Origin: Sphingobacteriales bacterium
Lineage (GTDB): Bacteria > Bacteroidota > Bacteroidia > Sphingobacteriales > Sphingobacteriaceae
Length of the DNA: 64,000 nucleotides
Assembly: GCA_028288165.1 (NCBI GenBank)
Contig: JAQBOG010000036.1
Location: forward strand, 75,202 to 139,201
Reading direction: 5' to 3'
How positions within the stretch are numbered: the stretch's first letter is position 1; each line of letters starts with the position of its first letter. Under the pieces are notes generated by a model that was not told the origin of the DNA, ran no database searches, and saw only the letters and a list, made by a program, of their open reading frames with translations. A program made the translations under genes and the position numbers. Below are positions 1 through 8,071 of the stretch, piece after piece.

Positions 1-1
1 T

Positions 2-139
2 CACCGCGAAAACGAAGCTATTTATTTTTCATTGATAGGTATATTCGGTGGCTTGGGTTTATTAATATCTTATTTCGTTGAAAAGAAAGAACTGGACAGA
101 CAAGAATTAAAAGCTGATCGCATAAATAAGGCAGCATAA
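2..139 (+). CDS. C-terminal end of an unidentified membrane protein (partial)
   Basis: The reading frame is open from the left edge and ends at a TAA, giving the last 45 residues of a protein whose start lies outside the window. About 20 hydrophobic residues (around residues 7-26, with a GIFGGLG core) form one probable membrane span. A charged tail rich in Lys, Glu and Arg follows and is probably cytoplasmic. I do not recognise the family. A good intrinsic terminator follows about 65 bases after the stop, which supports a real 3' end. Function unknown. Confidence 0.5.
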   Translation, partial: HRENEAIYFSLIGIFGGLGLLISYFVEKKELDRQELKADRINKAA

Positions 140-204
140 TTTAAATAACAATCGGGGCAATTTGTTACGCTGTCTCAACCCTGCAATAGCTTCTTTTATA
201 ACTA

Positions 205-248
205 AGTCCTCAAAAATAAAGCATAAAGCTTACTTTTTGAGGACTTTT
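205..248 (+). terminator. Intrinsic terminator of the left-edge gene
   Basis: A perfect 12-base stem (AGTCCTCAAAAA at 205-216 with TTTTTGAGGACT at 234-245) ends in TTTT. It lies between two convergent genes. The T-run is on the plus side, so it mainly serves the partial gene at the left edge. Confidence 0.75.
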
Positions 249-330
249 AGTGTATAGAGACGTTGCGTACACGAGTGTTAATTGAAGCCGTTTGTTTTAC
301 TTATTAGACATCCACATTTTAAGTTTATAC

Positions 331-753
331 TTACAGATTTGGGATAATAGCAACTGTCAATCTACTTACGCAATTTAGTTTGCCACGATCATTATACAGT
401 TTAATGTCCCAAACGTGGGTTTTAGCTCCGATATGTATTGGTGTACAAATTCCTGTTACCAAACCTGATTTCACCGGACGAAGATGATTGGCATTTACTT
501 CCAGCCCAACAGCCATGAATTTTTGCGGATCAATAATTAAGTAAGAGGCGACACTCCCTAATGTTTCGGCTAAAACTACCGAAGCTCCGCCGTGTAAAAT
601 TCCTGCTGGTTGATGGGTGCGTTCATTTACGGGCATAGTTGCCGTAAGAGAGTCGGCACCAATCTCTGTAAATTGGATACCCAAAAAAGCTCCCATGTGG
701 TTTTTTGGTCGGCTGTTTAATTCATCAACGGAAGTTTCTTGAAACCAAATCAT
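331..753 (-). CDS. Hotdog-fold thioesterase (PaaI / YdiI family)
   Basis: This 140-residue protein has the size and layout of a single-hotdog acyl-CoA thioesterase. The HGG at residues 54-56, followed by Glu63 in the VVLAETLGS helix, matches the HGG...E active-site pattern of the YdiI/MenI/PaaI group. These enzymes hydrolyse aromatic or medium acyl-CoA thioesters in the cytoplasm; YdiI-type members can serve menaquinone synthesis by releasing 1,4-dihydroxy-2-naphthoate. The true substrate cannot be read here and no men genes are nearby. Its ATG overlaps the stop of the DinB gene as ATGA, so it is translationally coupled as the last gene of the kinase-DinB-thioesterase operon. Confidence 0.85.
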   Translation of the reverse strand: MIWFQETSVDELNSRPKNHMGAFLGIQFTEIGADSLTATMPVNERTHQPAGILHGGASVVLAETLGSVASYLIIDPQKFMAVGLEVNANHLRPVKSGLVTGICTPIHIGAKTHVWDIKLYNDRGKLNCVSRLTVAIIPNL

Positions 754-1256
754 AAATACCTTTCCTTAAGTATTTTTACATGATGATTTAGATGGCCGGC
801 TATAATAAACAGTAATGCTCGGGCACTTATTGGATGACCGTTTGCATTCCCTAACCTATTTAGCTCGTCTTCTGTAAATGATTTAAACAGAAACAGGTTA
901 GAGCGCCTTAACAAGCTAAACTCTTCAGCGAAACTTTCTATGGTACGATCTGAAAAATGAGTGTTTAACACATAGTCATTTTCTTCAAATCCCGGTAGCA
1001 AAGTTTTATCATTACGAGCCACGCAGGTAATACGGTAGGTCATAATACGCTCGGTATCAATAATATGTCCGATTAGTTCTTTAATGGTCCATTTTCCTTC
1101 TGCGTACACATAATCAGCTTTTTCTGGCCGTATGGATTTTAACAAGGCAGGAAAATCATTCGTCTGACTTTCCAACAATCCGAATACATCATCTCCTACC
1201 GCCTGTATATACCCAGTATAAAAAGGCGCAAATTCGTTAAGCTGTGGTGGGTTCAT
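750..1256 (-). CDS. DinB-superfamily metal-binding protein
   Basis: The protein has 168 residues and is a four-helix DinB/YfiT-like protein. His64 (in IGHIIDTER) and His155/His159 (in AGHLNHHVK) are placed like the three-His metal site of the superfamily. GKWTIKELIGHI is the usual first motif. Members include thiol-dependent transferases and proteins of unknown role, so no reaction is assigned. The gene overlaps the upstream kinase gene by 20 bases and the downstream thioesterase by 4, so all three are probably made from one mRNA. Despite the name, nothing here links it to SOS-induced DNA repair. Confidence 0.85.
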   Translation of the reverse strand: MNPPQLNEFAPFYTGYIQAVGDDVFGLLESQTNDFPALLKSIRPEKADYVYAEGKWTIKELIGHIIDTERIMTYRITCVARNDKTLLPGFEENDYVLNTHFSDRTIESFAEEFSLLRRSNLFLFKSFTEDELNRLGNANGHPISARALLFIIAGHLNHHVKILKERYL

Positions 1257-2451
1257 ATGTTAAGTTACATTTTAATACAATTCTAAAAACTGTTCCTTTA
1301 CCTATTTCAGAATCTTTAACGAAAACCTGACCGCTGTGATAATTTTCTACAATCCGTTTAGTTAAGGATAGTCCCAGGCCCCATCCACGTTTACGTGTGG
1401 TGTATCCTGGTTGAAAAATAGTATCAAATTTTAATCTCGGAATCCCTTGGCCTGTATCACAAACGTCGATAAAAACCTGCTCCTTGGCAATGTTTTCGAT
1501 GATTTGTATTTCGATCTTCCCAGTACCTTCAATAGAATTTACAGCATTTTTCAAGAGATTTTCCAACACCCAATCAAACAGCGGTACGTTAACTAAGGCC
1601 TCTACATGTGCATCTCCCGAAACAATAAACTGGATTTTGTCGCTTACTCTTACTCTGAAATAATCTACAAACTCATTAATAACATCATAAATTACATGGT
1701 TGTGAAGTATAGGTTTCGAACCGATTTTTGAAAACCTGTCTGCTACCATTTCCAGCCGCCTAACATCGTTTTCCATTTCCAGAATTAGCGGTTCATTCTC
1801 AGCGTTAAATTTCGATTTTAATAATTCAACCCAAGCCATTAAAGAAGATATCGGAGTACCCAATTGGTGTGCTGTTTCTTTAGCTAAACCTACCCAAACT
1901 TGGTCTTGTTCGGTACGCCGCGATGAACTAAAAACGGTGTATGCAACCAACAGAAATATAGCAATAACTGTTAATTGGATGTAAGGGAAAACCCGTAGTT
2001 GGGTTAAAAGCATCGAATCTTTATAATAAACGTATAACTTGTCTTCTCCAGATGCCATATCAATTATTATGGGGTCATGCTGAGCTTTCATTTCTTTTAA
2101 TTGATCCTTAAAATATTTGGGATCATAATTCTTTCCGGGTTCTTGTTTAAAGTTTGTTTTATTGCTGTCCAGCCCTCTGTAATAACTGATGTTGCTTAAC
2201 GAGTCTGCCACAATTGCCGGAACTGCCAAGCTATCTCTTATTGAGTAGATGAAGGTGATATATTCGTCGTTTACATCAGGCATTGCAATTATATTACGAG
2301 TTGCTGTCGCCCATACTTCAGCCCGGGTGCGTTCTGCTTTTGAAATATTTTTTACAAGGTAGGTTGTATACCATAAAGAAGCTCCTGCTATGGTAATAGC
2401 GAAAGCTAATAGAATAAATTTCCACCGTCGTTTTCTATCGTAAGGATTCAT
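1237..2451 (-). CDS. Membrane sensor histidine kinase
   Basis: This 404-residue kinase starts with a membrane span (about residues 12-30), has an extracytoplasmic sensing region of some 120 residues, and a second span (about 157-177). The HisKA helix follows with His195 in AHQLGTP, then an HATPase domain: N box NLLKNAVNS, G1 box DTGQGIP and G2 box GWGLGLSLTKRI. The residue after the phospho-acceptor His is Gln rather than the usual Glu. I see no HAMP domain. No response regulator is adjacent; the nearest is the sigma-54 activator at 5.0-6.4 kb, in a separate transcription unit. It is the first gene of an operon with DinB and the thioesterase. The signal it senses is unknown. Confidence 0.9.
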   Translation of the reverse strand: MNPYDRKRRWKFILLAFAITIAGASLWYTTYLVKNISKAERTRAEVWATATRNIIAMPDVNDEYITFIYSIRDSLAVPAIVADSLSNISYYRGLDSNKTNFKQEPGKNYDPKYFKDQLKEMKAQHDPIIIDMASGEDKLYVYYKDSMLLTQLRVFPYIQLTVIAIFLLVAYTVFSSSRRTEQDQVWVGLAKETAHQLGTPISSLMAWVELLKSKFNAENEPLILEMENDVRRLEMVADRFSKIGSKPILHNHVIYDVINEFVDYFRVRVSDKIQFIVSGDAHVEALVNVPLFDWVLENLLKNAVNSIEGTGKIEIQIIENIAKEQVFIDVCDTGQGIPRLKFDTIFQPGYTTRKRGWGLGLSLTKRIVENYHSGQVFVKDSEIGKGTVFRIVLKCNLTYEPTTA

Positions 2452-2515
2452 ATCACAGCAAAATACAATAAATTAAGTTTGATTGCCTTTTAAAACACAA
2501 GCCAAAGTAAAGTTC

Positions 2516-2548
2516 AAAAAAAAACCGTCTAAATTTCTTGAGACGGTT
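2516..2548 (-). terminator. Intrinsic terminator of the AI-2E/YtxH/holin-like operon
   Basis: On the minus strand AACCGTCT (2548-2541) pairs with AGACGGTT (2530-2523), followed by an uninterrupted run of T. It lies just past the stop of the 157-residue hypothetical protein. This separates the envelope cluster from the kinase operon downstream. Confidence 0.85.
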
Positions 2549-2555
2549 CTACAAA

Positions 2556-3029
2556 TTAATAGGTTTCACTATCAGGCGGTATCCCATAATCAGCGTGAAG
2601 CCGTTTTAAAGCTTTTTTGTTTTTAAAGTTTCTGATGAAGTCTGCTCCTTTATCAATCAAACCTGAAACGGAATCTTTATTTACATTTTTAGCAGCTTTT
2701 TGAGATAAAATAGTCACTAAAGATTTCATGATGAATCCAGAGTTCCTGAATACCAATTTATTTAAAACAACTGGTAAACCAACTCTTAAAACATTTGTTA
2801 ACCAATCTGGATGATGTTCATTTTCATGAGATGCATGTCCATCATGATCTGTACCTTTTCCTTTTCCAAAAAAAGCAGTTACTTTATTAATTAACCGAAA
2901 CGGAGCTTTAAACTTATCAATAATTCGTTTTACATCTTGCTCAAGAACAGCTTCCTGCTGAAAACGTTCAAGTTTTAATCGAAGTATTTCAGAACGTAAA
3001 TCATCTATATTATTTATCCTGCTTTTCAT
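2556..3029 (-). CDS. Conserved-type hypothetical protein of the envelope cluster
   Basis: The protein has 157 residues and I assign no family. The first 45 residues are charged and probably helical. A short His/Asp-rich stretch (DHDGHASHENEHH, around 60-72) could bind metal. A mildly hydrophobic region (about 80-110, GLPVVLNKLV...SLVTILS) may be membrane-peripheral, and the basic C-terminus ends in PPDSETY. Its start overlaps the holin-like gene by 20 bases and a terminator follows, so it closes the operon AI-2E transporter, YtxH, holin-like protein, this protein. The context suggests an envelope or stress role, by inference only. Confidence 0.7.
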   Translation of the reverse strand: MKSRINNIDDLRSEILRLKLERFQQEAVLEQDVKRIIDKFKAPFRLINKVTAFFGKGKGTDHDGHASHENEHHPDWLTNVLRVGLPVVLNKLVFRNSGFIMKSLVTILSQKAAKNVNKDSVSGLIDKGADFIRNFKNKKALKRLHADYGIPPDSETY

Positions 3030-3393
3030 AAATACTCTCGTTTCTATCTTTAAAAACCTTTGTTATAACTCTATTTGCTAAACGTTTTTCTACAATGCTG
3101 TCTTTAATAGCATATATAATCAATCCAATCAACAGATAAAATCCCGCAACAATAAAGAACCCAACATAGGTATTTCCTATTACTTCGGATAAGTAAAAGC
3201 AAAGTCCAAAACTTGCAAACACGAAGGTAAGTACCAAAAGTAATCCTATAATACTGTCTGTAACAATAGTGGCAAACAACTTAGACCCTTTTTCTACAGC
3301 ACTTAGCTTTGCAAGTTCTATACGTAAATTAACGTACTCCTTGATTTTATCAATAAGTGATTGCTCATCATTTTCTTCTTCGTGCTCTTTCAT
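3010..3393 (-). CDS. Holin-like small membrane protein (YqjE / DUF1469-like)
   Basis: This 127-residue protein has an acidic N-terminus, a helix of the type LIDKIKEYVNLRIELAKL, and two membrane spans (about 45-70 and 76-97). This is the architecture of YqjE-type proteins annotated as phage holin superfamily. Those proteins are chromosomal envelope proteins, often next to YtxH or YqjD genes, and there is no phage gene here. The 17-base gap to the YtxH gene and the 20-base overlap with the next gene indicate one mRNA. Its molecular role is not established. Confidence 0.8.
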   Translation of the reverse strand: MKEHEEENDEQSLIDKIKEYVNLRIELAKLSAVEKGSKLFATIVTDSIIGLLLVLTFVFASFGLCFYLSEVIGNTYVGFFIVAGFYLLIGLIIYAIKDSIVEKRLANRVITKVFKDRNESIYEKQDK

Positions 3394-3410
3394 ACGCTCT
3401 AAAAAGAAAC

Positions 3411-3740
3411 TTATATATTACTTGCTTGATTAAAACCAGATTCCGTCTTTTCTGAAGCACCACTGTAAGCTGATTTAGCTCTATCGGTCAGATTAGAAAT
3501 TTCACTTTCAGCAGATGAAATTTTTGATTTAATATTATCTACAATTTTATTTTTAAGTTCAGATAAGTTACCAAATTCATCTGCCGCACGATCTTTAATA
3601 CTATCGCTTAAGTTTTTAAGGGAGTCGTTTAATTTATCGCGGGTTTCCTCGCCTCTGTCAGGAGCAAAAAGAATTCCAAGAGCAGCACCCGCTGCTATGC
3701 CGGCTAATAAAGCTACTAATACTTTTGAGTTATCATTCAT
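3411..3740 (-). CDS. YtxH domain protein
   Basis: The protein has 109 residues. An N-terminal hydrophobic helix (residues 8-25, [18 protein letters not shown]) is followed at once by [10 protein letters not shown], the typical YtxH arrangement. The rest is a long amphipathic, probably coiled-coil helix rich in Lys, Ser, Asp and Glu. YtxH proteins are stress-induced, membrane-anchored proteins of unclear biochemistry in many bacteria. It lies 44 bases after the AI-2E transporter gene and 17 bases before the holin-like gene in one operon. Confidence 0.88.
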   Translation of the reverse strand: MNDNSKVLVALLAGIAAGAALGILFAPDRGEETRDKLNDSLKNLSDSIKDRAADEFGNLSELKNKIVDNIKSKISSAESEISNLTDRAKSAYSGASEKTESGFNQASNI

Positions 3741-3784
3741 GGCTTTGTTATTTATGTTTTATTTTAATTTGGATCATTAGTGTT

Positions 3785-4831
3785 TTAAGACTCTTCCTCC
3801 ACAGACTTTATTTTTTCTAATCGCTCTGACGCTAGCTTACTTGTTTCATATATCCTAATAGTTAATATGAAGTAAGATAACAACAAAGGACCAAAGACCA
3901 AGCCTAATATCCCAAACATGGGAATACCAATAATCACGCCAATTATTGTAATTATAGGGTGTGTGTCAGCTACCCTTTTGGCTATAATGAACCTAATAAC
4001 ATTGTCAATATTAGTGATTAAAATAAGCCCCCAAAGCAGTATTCCCCAGCCGGCAGTTTGGTTTCCATTGGTTAATTCAATGATAGCGGCGGGTATAAAA
4101 ACTAAGGGTGCACCAACTAAGGGAAGGAAGGATAGGAAGGTTGCAATGACGCCCCAAAAAATAGGATCGTTTAATCTAAATATGAAAAATCCGATACTGA
4201 GCAATGCTCCCTGTACCACTGCAATAAAGCCTTGCCCGAGTACATTTGAAAACGTGGTATTCTTTAATTCGGAAGCAAACTTAAAGGCATTTTGCTCTCT
4301 GAATGGCGCATACTTTAACAAGCCAGCTTCAAATTCTTTGTATTGAACAAACATAAAATAAAGCAAAAAGTACATCACTACAATACCTAATAGGATATCT
4401 GCCGCACCACCAAGTATGGACGGAAAAAGTTCTCCCGCAAGGTTGTTTGCTTTCTGGATTCCTTTATCGATTAAATTCGGTTGATTAAGCTTTGACCCGA
4501 CAAAATCATCTATTTTTTCTATAATGACCTTTATGCGGATAGGATCTTTTTTAAACTCATCAATTTTATCAATAACCATAATGCTTAAGGCCATGAATGG
4601 AAGCACAATCATTATTAATGACAGCAGTATTATTGATGTTGCAGCCGCCCATTTTTTCCAATTCCAGTTTTCAATGAGATGCATGTAAACAGGTCTGAAA
4701 ATGGTGTACATTACAATTGTACTAAGCAGGGAACCTGCAATTGTACGTACAGAATATATAATAGAGCATCCTAAAATAACAAGAATTGCTAGCACAATTG
4801 CATTGCGCTGCTTGTAGCTGTAAATTGACAT
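3785..4831 (-). CDS. AI-2E family transporter
   Basis: This 348-residue protein is built of hydrophobic segments: two at the N-terminus, one at about 60-85, and a cluster from 140 to the C-terminus. It has the family's soluble loop between about 90 and 135 and the conserved FLPLVGAPLVFIPAAI and GILGLVFGPLLL regions. The family (PF01594) contains exporters of various substrates, including autoinducer-2 and Na+/H+ antiporters, so the substrate is open. It is the first gene of a four-gene envelope operon that ends at the terminator near 2.5 kb. Confidence 0.9.
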   Translation of the reverse strand: MSIYSYKQRNAIVLAILVILGCSIIYSVRTIAGSLLSTIVMYTIFRPVYMHLIENWNWKKWAAATSIILLSLIMIVLPFMALSIMVIDKIDEFKKDPIRIKVIIEKIDDFVGSKLNQPNLIDKGIQKANNLAGELFPSILGGAADILLGIVVMYFLLYFMFVQYKEFEAGLLKYAPFREQNAFKFASELKNTTFSNVLGQGFIAVVQGALLSIGFFIFRLNDPIFWGVIATFLSFLPLVGAPLVFIPAAIIELTNGNQTAGWGILLWGLILITNIDNVIRFIIAKRVADTHPIITIIGVIIGIPMFGILGLVFGPLLLSYFILTIRIYETSKLASERLEKIKSVEEES

Positions 4832-5039
4832 ATCGTATCTGACAGTGGCTTAACATACGCTGTTAACCAGAATTTCTTAAGGTAGGAATTTAGAAACAAT
4901 TATTAGAATTGTTTGTGGTAGCAACAAAGTATTTCGAGTTAAGATTTAATTAATCCGAAATGATAAGATGAGACGGAGATGTAAGATAAGATCTTTATTA
5001 CTTCAAGGTTCAACGGACGACCATATATACCATTGATTA

Positions 5040-6446
5040 TTAGTCAAGATTGATAGCCTTCATTTTGTTATAAAGCGTTTTGCGGTCTATATTTAAAATT
5101 TTGGCTGCCTTTGTTTTATTGTAGTTAACTTCTTTCAGAACATTTAAGATGGTATCATACTCAGCTTCTTGTGCTGCATTTTTTAAATCTCTCCGAACTT
5201 CTTTTTTAACAGGTATACCTCCACGTGTAGGTGCAGCATATTCTGTTGAAGTATTTTTAGCGAACGTCGATATTTCAAGTGGTAAGGCTTTAATCTGTAT
5301 TTCATTACCTTCTGTAAATAAGGTAGCTCTTCGAATTACATTTTTAAGCTCCCTTACATTACCAGGCCAATTATAATTGAAAAAGCATTCTAAAACTTCT
5401 TCTGAAAAACCTTCAACCTTACGGTTTAATTCTTCATTAGCAGAATGTAGAAAGCTGTGGGCGAAAGTTAAAATATCTTTACCGCGATCCCTTAAAGGGG
5501 GTAGGCTAATGTTGAACTCATTAAACCGATGAAATAAATCTTCTCTAAATTTACCTTTTTGAATGGCTTCAGCTAAATTTTCATTTGATGCCACGATAAT
5601 CCGAACATCCAGATCTAATTCTTTAGTACTACCGATTCGTTTGATTTTACGTTCCTGAACTGCACGAAGAAGTGTTGCCTGAATATCATACGACAAATTA
5701 CCAACCTCGTCCAGAAAAATAGTTCCTCCGTTAGCCATTTCGAAATGCCCGATTTTGGTAAACAAAGCACCTGTAAAAGAGCCTTTCTCATGCCCAAAAA
5801 ATTCACTTCCTGCCAACTCCTTGGTTAATGAGCCGCAATCCATCGCAATGAAAGGTTTGTCTTTCCGATTGCTTTTTTGATGAATGCCTTTAGCAACAGA
5901 TTCTTTCCCGGTGCCACTTTCGCCGCTTAATATTACACTGCAATTAGTTGGGGAAACCAATTCAATCTGCTTCATTAGCTCTTTGGATGCGATGCTTTGG
6001 CCCACAATAAACTCATCTCCAGAAACTTCCAGTTTCCTGCCTTCTCGGCTTTTTGCAGGCTCATAATTAGTTATATTAATTATTTTTTGTGCTTCAATTG
6101 CTTTATTAATGGTATTTAAAATCTCATCCGGGTAAAGTGGCTTAGTTATATAATCATAAGCCCCCATTTTTATGAGCTCAACTGCCAACTTTATATCAGA
6201 GTATCCAGTTACTATTATAACGCCAGTATTGGGGTAGGTAGTTTTAATTTTACGAAGCATTTCCCGGCCGTCTGTATCTTCAAGCCTGAAATCACAAAGT
6301 ACCAGGTTGAAATTTTCCTTGGTCATGTACTCCAGAGCTGTTTCGCCACTTGTGCTGGTGGTTACTTCATATCCGTTTCGGGTAAGAAATTTAGAAAGCA
6401 AAATACCAATATTGACTTCATCATCAACAATTAGAATTTTATTCAT
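5040..6446 (-). CDS. Sigma-54-dependent response regulator (NtrC family)
   Basis: This 468-residue protein has three domains. The receiver has acidic residues Asp8/Asp9, phospho-acceptor Asp52 and Lys102. The central AAA+ domain has Walker A GESGTGKES and Walker B GGTIFLDE. A C-terminal Fis-like helix-turn-helix ends in AAKILNIDRKTLYNKMKAI. The sigma-54 contact loop reads GSFTGA instead of the consensus GAFTGA. It should activate RpoN promoters when phosphorylated. No kinase gene adjoins it and I found no convincing -24/-12 promoter in the window, so partner and targets are unknown. The flanking gaps of about 200 bases suggest it is transcribed alone. Confidence 0.95.
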   Translation of the reverse strand: MNKILIVDDEVNIGILLSKFLTRNGYEVTTSTSGETALEYMTKENFNLVLCDFRLEDTDGREMLRKIKTTYPNTGVIIVTGYSDIKLAVELIKMGAYDYITKPLYPDEILNTINKAIEAQKIINITNYEPAKSREGRKLEVSGDEFIVGQSIASKELMKQIELVSPTNCSVILSGESGTGKESVAKGIHQKSNRKDKPFIAMDCGSLTKELAGSEFFGHEKGSFTGALFTKIGHFEMANGGTIFLDEVGNLSYDIQATLLRAVQERKIKRIGSTKELDLDVRIIVASNENLAEAIQKGKFREDLFHRFNEFNISLPPLRDRGKDILTFAHSFLHSANEELNRKVEGFSEEVLECFFNYNWPGNVRELKNVIRRATLFTEGNEIQIKALPLEISTFAKNTSTEYAAPTRGGIPVKKEVRRDLKNAAQEAEYDTILNVLKEVNYNKTKAAKILNIDRKTLYNKMKAINLD

Positions 6447-6642
6447 TGGGATATTCTTAAGGGTATAGTTTTTATCCTTAAACTGTTAGGTCATCAGGTA
6501 AAAAGTAATAAATGTACATAATTATTTCTATTGGGCAATAATTTCTACAGTTAATCTGCTGTAACTAAATTATAGGCCGTATTACTTTTATACCGGAAAG
6601 CTCTCAGATAAGTTGCTAAAGTGATGATTAAAATGCTAAAGT

Positions 6643-7425
6643 TTATTTCCCACTAAATAAGGGTTTACGTTTTTCTAAAAATGCGGCCACACCCTCTTTG
6701 AAATCAGTGCTCGAAAAGCATGAAGAAAACTCATTTATTTCGACTTCAAAACCATTTATATCATTTCTCCCAGCGCTATTCACAGCACGAATAGCCGCAG
6801 AAACTGCAGTAGGAGATCTTCGAAAAATCCTGTTAAGCATATCTTCCGCATTTTTCAATAAATTTTCAGGTTTTGATATCTGATTTACTAAGCCAATTCG
6901 ATGGGCTTCGTTCGCGTCTATCATATCGCCTGAAAGAATGATCTCCAAGGCTCTTCCTTTGCCAACAAGCTGCGTTAAGCGTTGGGTGCCTCCATAACCC
7001 GGAATCAGTCCGAGGGAAACTTCGGGCAAGCCGACTTTTGCCGACTCTGATGCTATTCTTATATGGCAAGCCATGGCTAATTCTAATCCGCCGCCTAAAG
7101 CAAATCCATTAATTGCAGCAACAACAGGTTTAGCGCTGTTTTCAATTACATCAAATACCTTAGTTTGCCCTTCCCGAGCCAAATTGCCACCTTGCTCTGA
7201 ATTAAAATTTGCAAATTCAGTGATATCCGCACCTGCAACAAAAGCCTTAGAACCAGCGCCTGTTAAAATAATTCCCTTAACATGATCACTGTCTTGAGCA
7301 TCAGTGACGGCAAAATGTAAGTCTTTTAAGGTTTGATGATTTAAAGCATTAAGCTTGCTTTCACGATTAATGGTGATGTATAAAATCTGATTTTTTACAT
7401 CTACAAGCAGGTTCTCATAATTCAT
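6643..7425 (-). CDS. Enoyl-CoA hydratase/isomerase (crotonase family)
   Basis: The protein has 260 residues, the normal crotonase length. The oxyanion-hole regions (AGSKAFVAGADI and NGFALGGGLELAMAC) and both catalytic Glu positions, in GGGLELA and GLPEVSLGLIPGYGGTQRL, are present, so it should be an active enoyl-CoA hydratase. It would hydrate trans-2-enoyl-CoA in fatty- or branched-chain acid breakdown. It follows the B12-binding subunit gene by 28 bases on the same strand. This suggests a shared mRNA and a link to propionyl- or methylmalonyl-CoA metabolism. The exact chain-length preference cannot be read. Confidence 0.92.
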   Translation of the reverse strand: MNYENLLVDVKNQILYITINRESKLNALNHQTLKDLHFAVTDAQDSDHVKGIILTGAGSKAFVAGADITEFANFNSEQGGNLAREGQTKVFDVIENSAKPVVAAINGFALGGGLELAMACHIRIASESAKVGLPEVSLGLIPGYGGTQRLTQLVGKGRALEIILSGDMIDANEAHRIGLVNQISKPENLLKNAEDMLNRIFRRSPTAVSAAIRAVNSAGRNDINGFEVEINEFSSCFSSTDFKEGVAAFLEKRKPLFSGK

Positions 7426-7453
7426 ACCTTTTGATTTTAAAAGCGGTTAAGAA

Positions 7454-7879
7454 CTAAAAATTACGATTTGTTATTACCCAATCTTTAATGTAAGTAACTA
7501 TTTCTTGAGTACTCGTTCCTGGTGCAAATAGCCTACCAACACCCAGGCTGTTTAATACCTTCATGTCTGATGGAGGTATTATTCCTCCTCCGGTAACTAG
7601 TACATCATCCATTCCTTTTTCTTTCATTATCTGGATGATTTTAGGGAAAATCGTCATGTGTGCACCAGACAAGATTGAAATGCCAATTGCGTCTGCATCT
7701 TCTTGGAGTGCTGTATTCACAACCATTTCAGCGGTTTGTCTAAGTCCAGTATATATTACTTCCATGCCGGCATCCCGTAAGGTTGTTGCAATTATTTTAG
7801 CGCCCCGATCATGCCCATCTAAACCAACTTTTGCTACTACAACCCGGATAGGTCTGTTAAAAGGTTTGCTATTTTCCAT
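7454..7879 (-). CDS. Stand-alone cobalamin-binding subunit of an acyl-CoA mutase
   Basis: This 141-residue protein is a single B12-binding Rossmann domain. It carries the DxHxxG motif as DGHDRG, with His23 the expected lower axial ligand of cobalt. GISILSGAH and VTGGGIIPP are the other two conserved loops. It matches the C-terminal domain of methylmalonyl-CoA mutase but is encoded separately, as in two-part mutases of archaea and some Bacteroidota. No catalytic subunit is in the window. The mutase chaperone MeaB is encoded at 49.8-50.7 kb. It could serve methylmalonyl- or isobutyryl-CoA mutase. Confidence 0.9.
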   Translation of the reverse strand: MENSKPFNRPIRVVVAKVGLDGHDRGAKIIATTLRDAGMEVIYTGLRQTAEMVVNTALQEDADAIGISILSGAHMTIFPKIIQIMKEKGMDDVLVTGGGIIPPSDMKVLNSLGVGRLFAPGTSTQEIVTYIKDWVITNRNF

Positions 7880-8071
7880 AAAAAGCTTTTGATACTGGAG
7901 TAGAAAGAATAGGTTCGAGGTATAAATTTATCATTAAATAATAAAAGTACCATTTTCAATCGCAAACCTTTTGGCATTATAATATACAAATCAGTAACTA
8001 TTGTTAATTTTACCATCCCTAAGCCTAATGAAAAAGCATTGTAATTTAATTACATGCATTAAACAAAGTAC

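Noticed and set aside
3010-3393. Prophage remnant, because of holin-like proteins here and at 38.2 kb
   Set aside because: Both belong to chromosomal envelope families (YqjE-like and YvlD-like); no capsid, tail, integrase or lysin genes are near.
4894-4914. AAACAATT/AATTGTTT hairpin between the AI-2E transporter and the regulator gene
   Set aside because: Short, AT-only stem, likely by chance in AT-rich DNA; no T-run and no conserved motif.
6447-6642. Possible RpoN promoter or RNA gene near the sigma-54 regulator
   Set aside because: No -24/-12 GG/GC pair with correct spacing or tRNA-like fold was seen.
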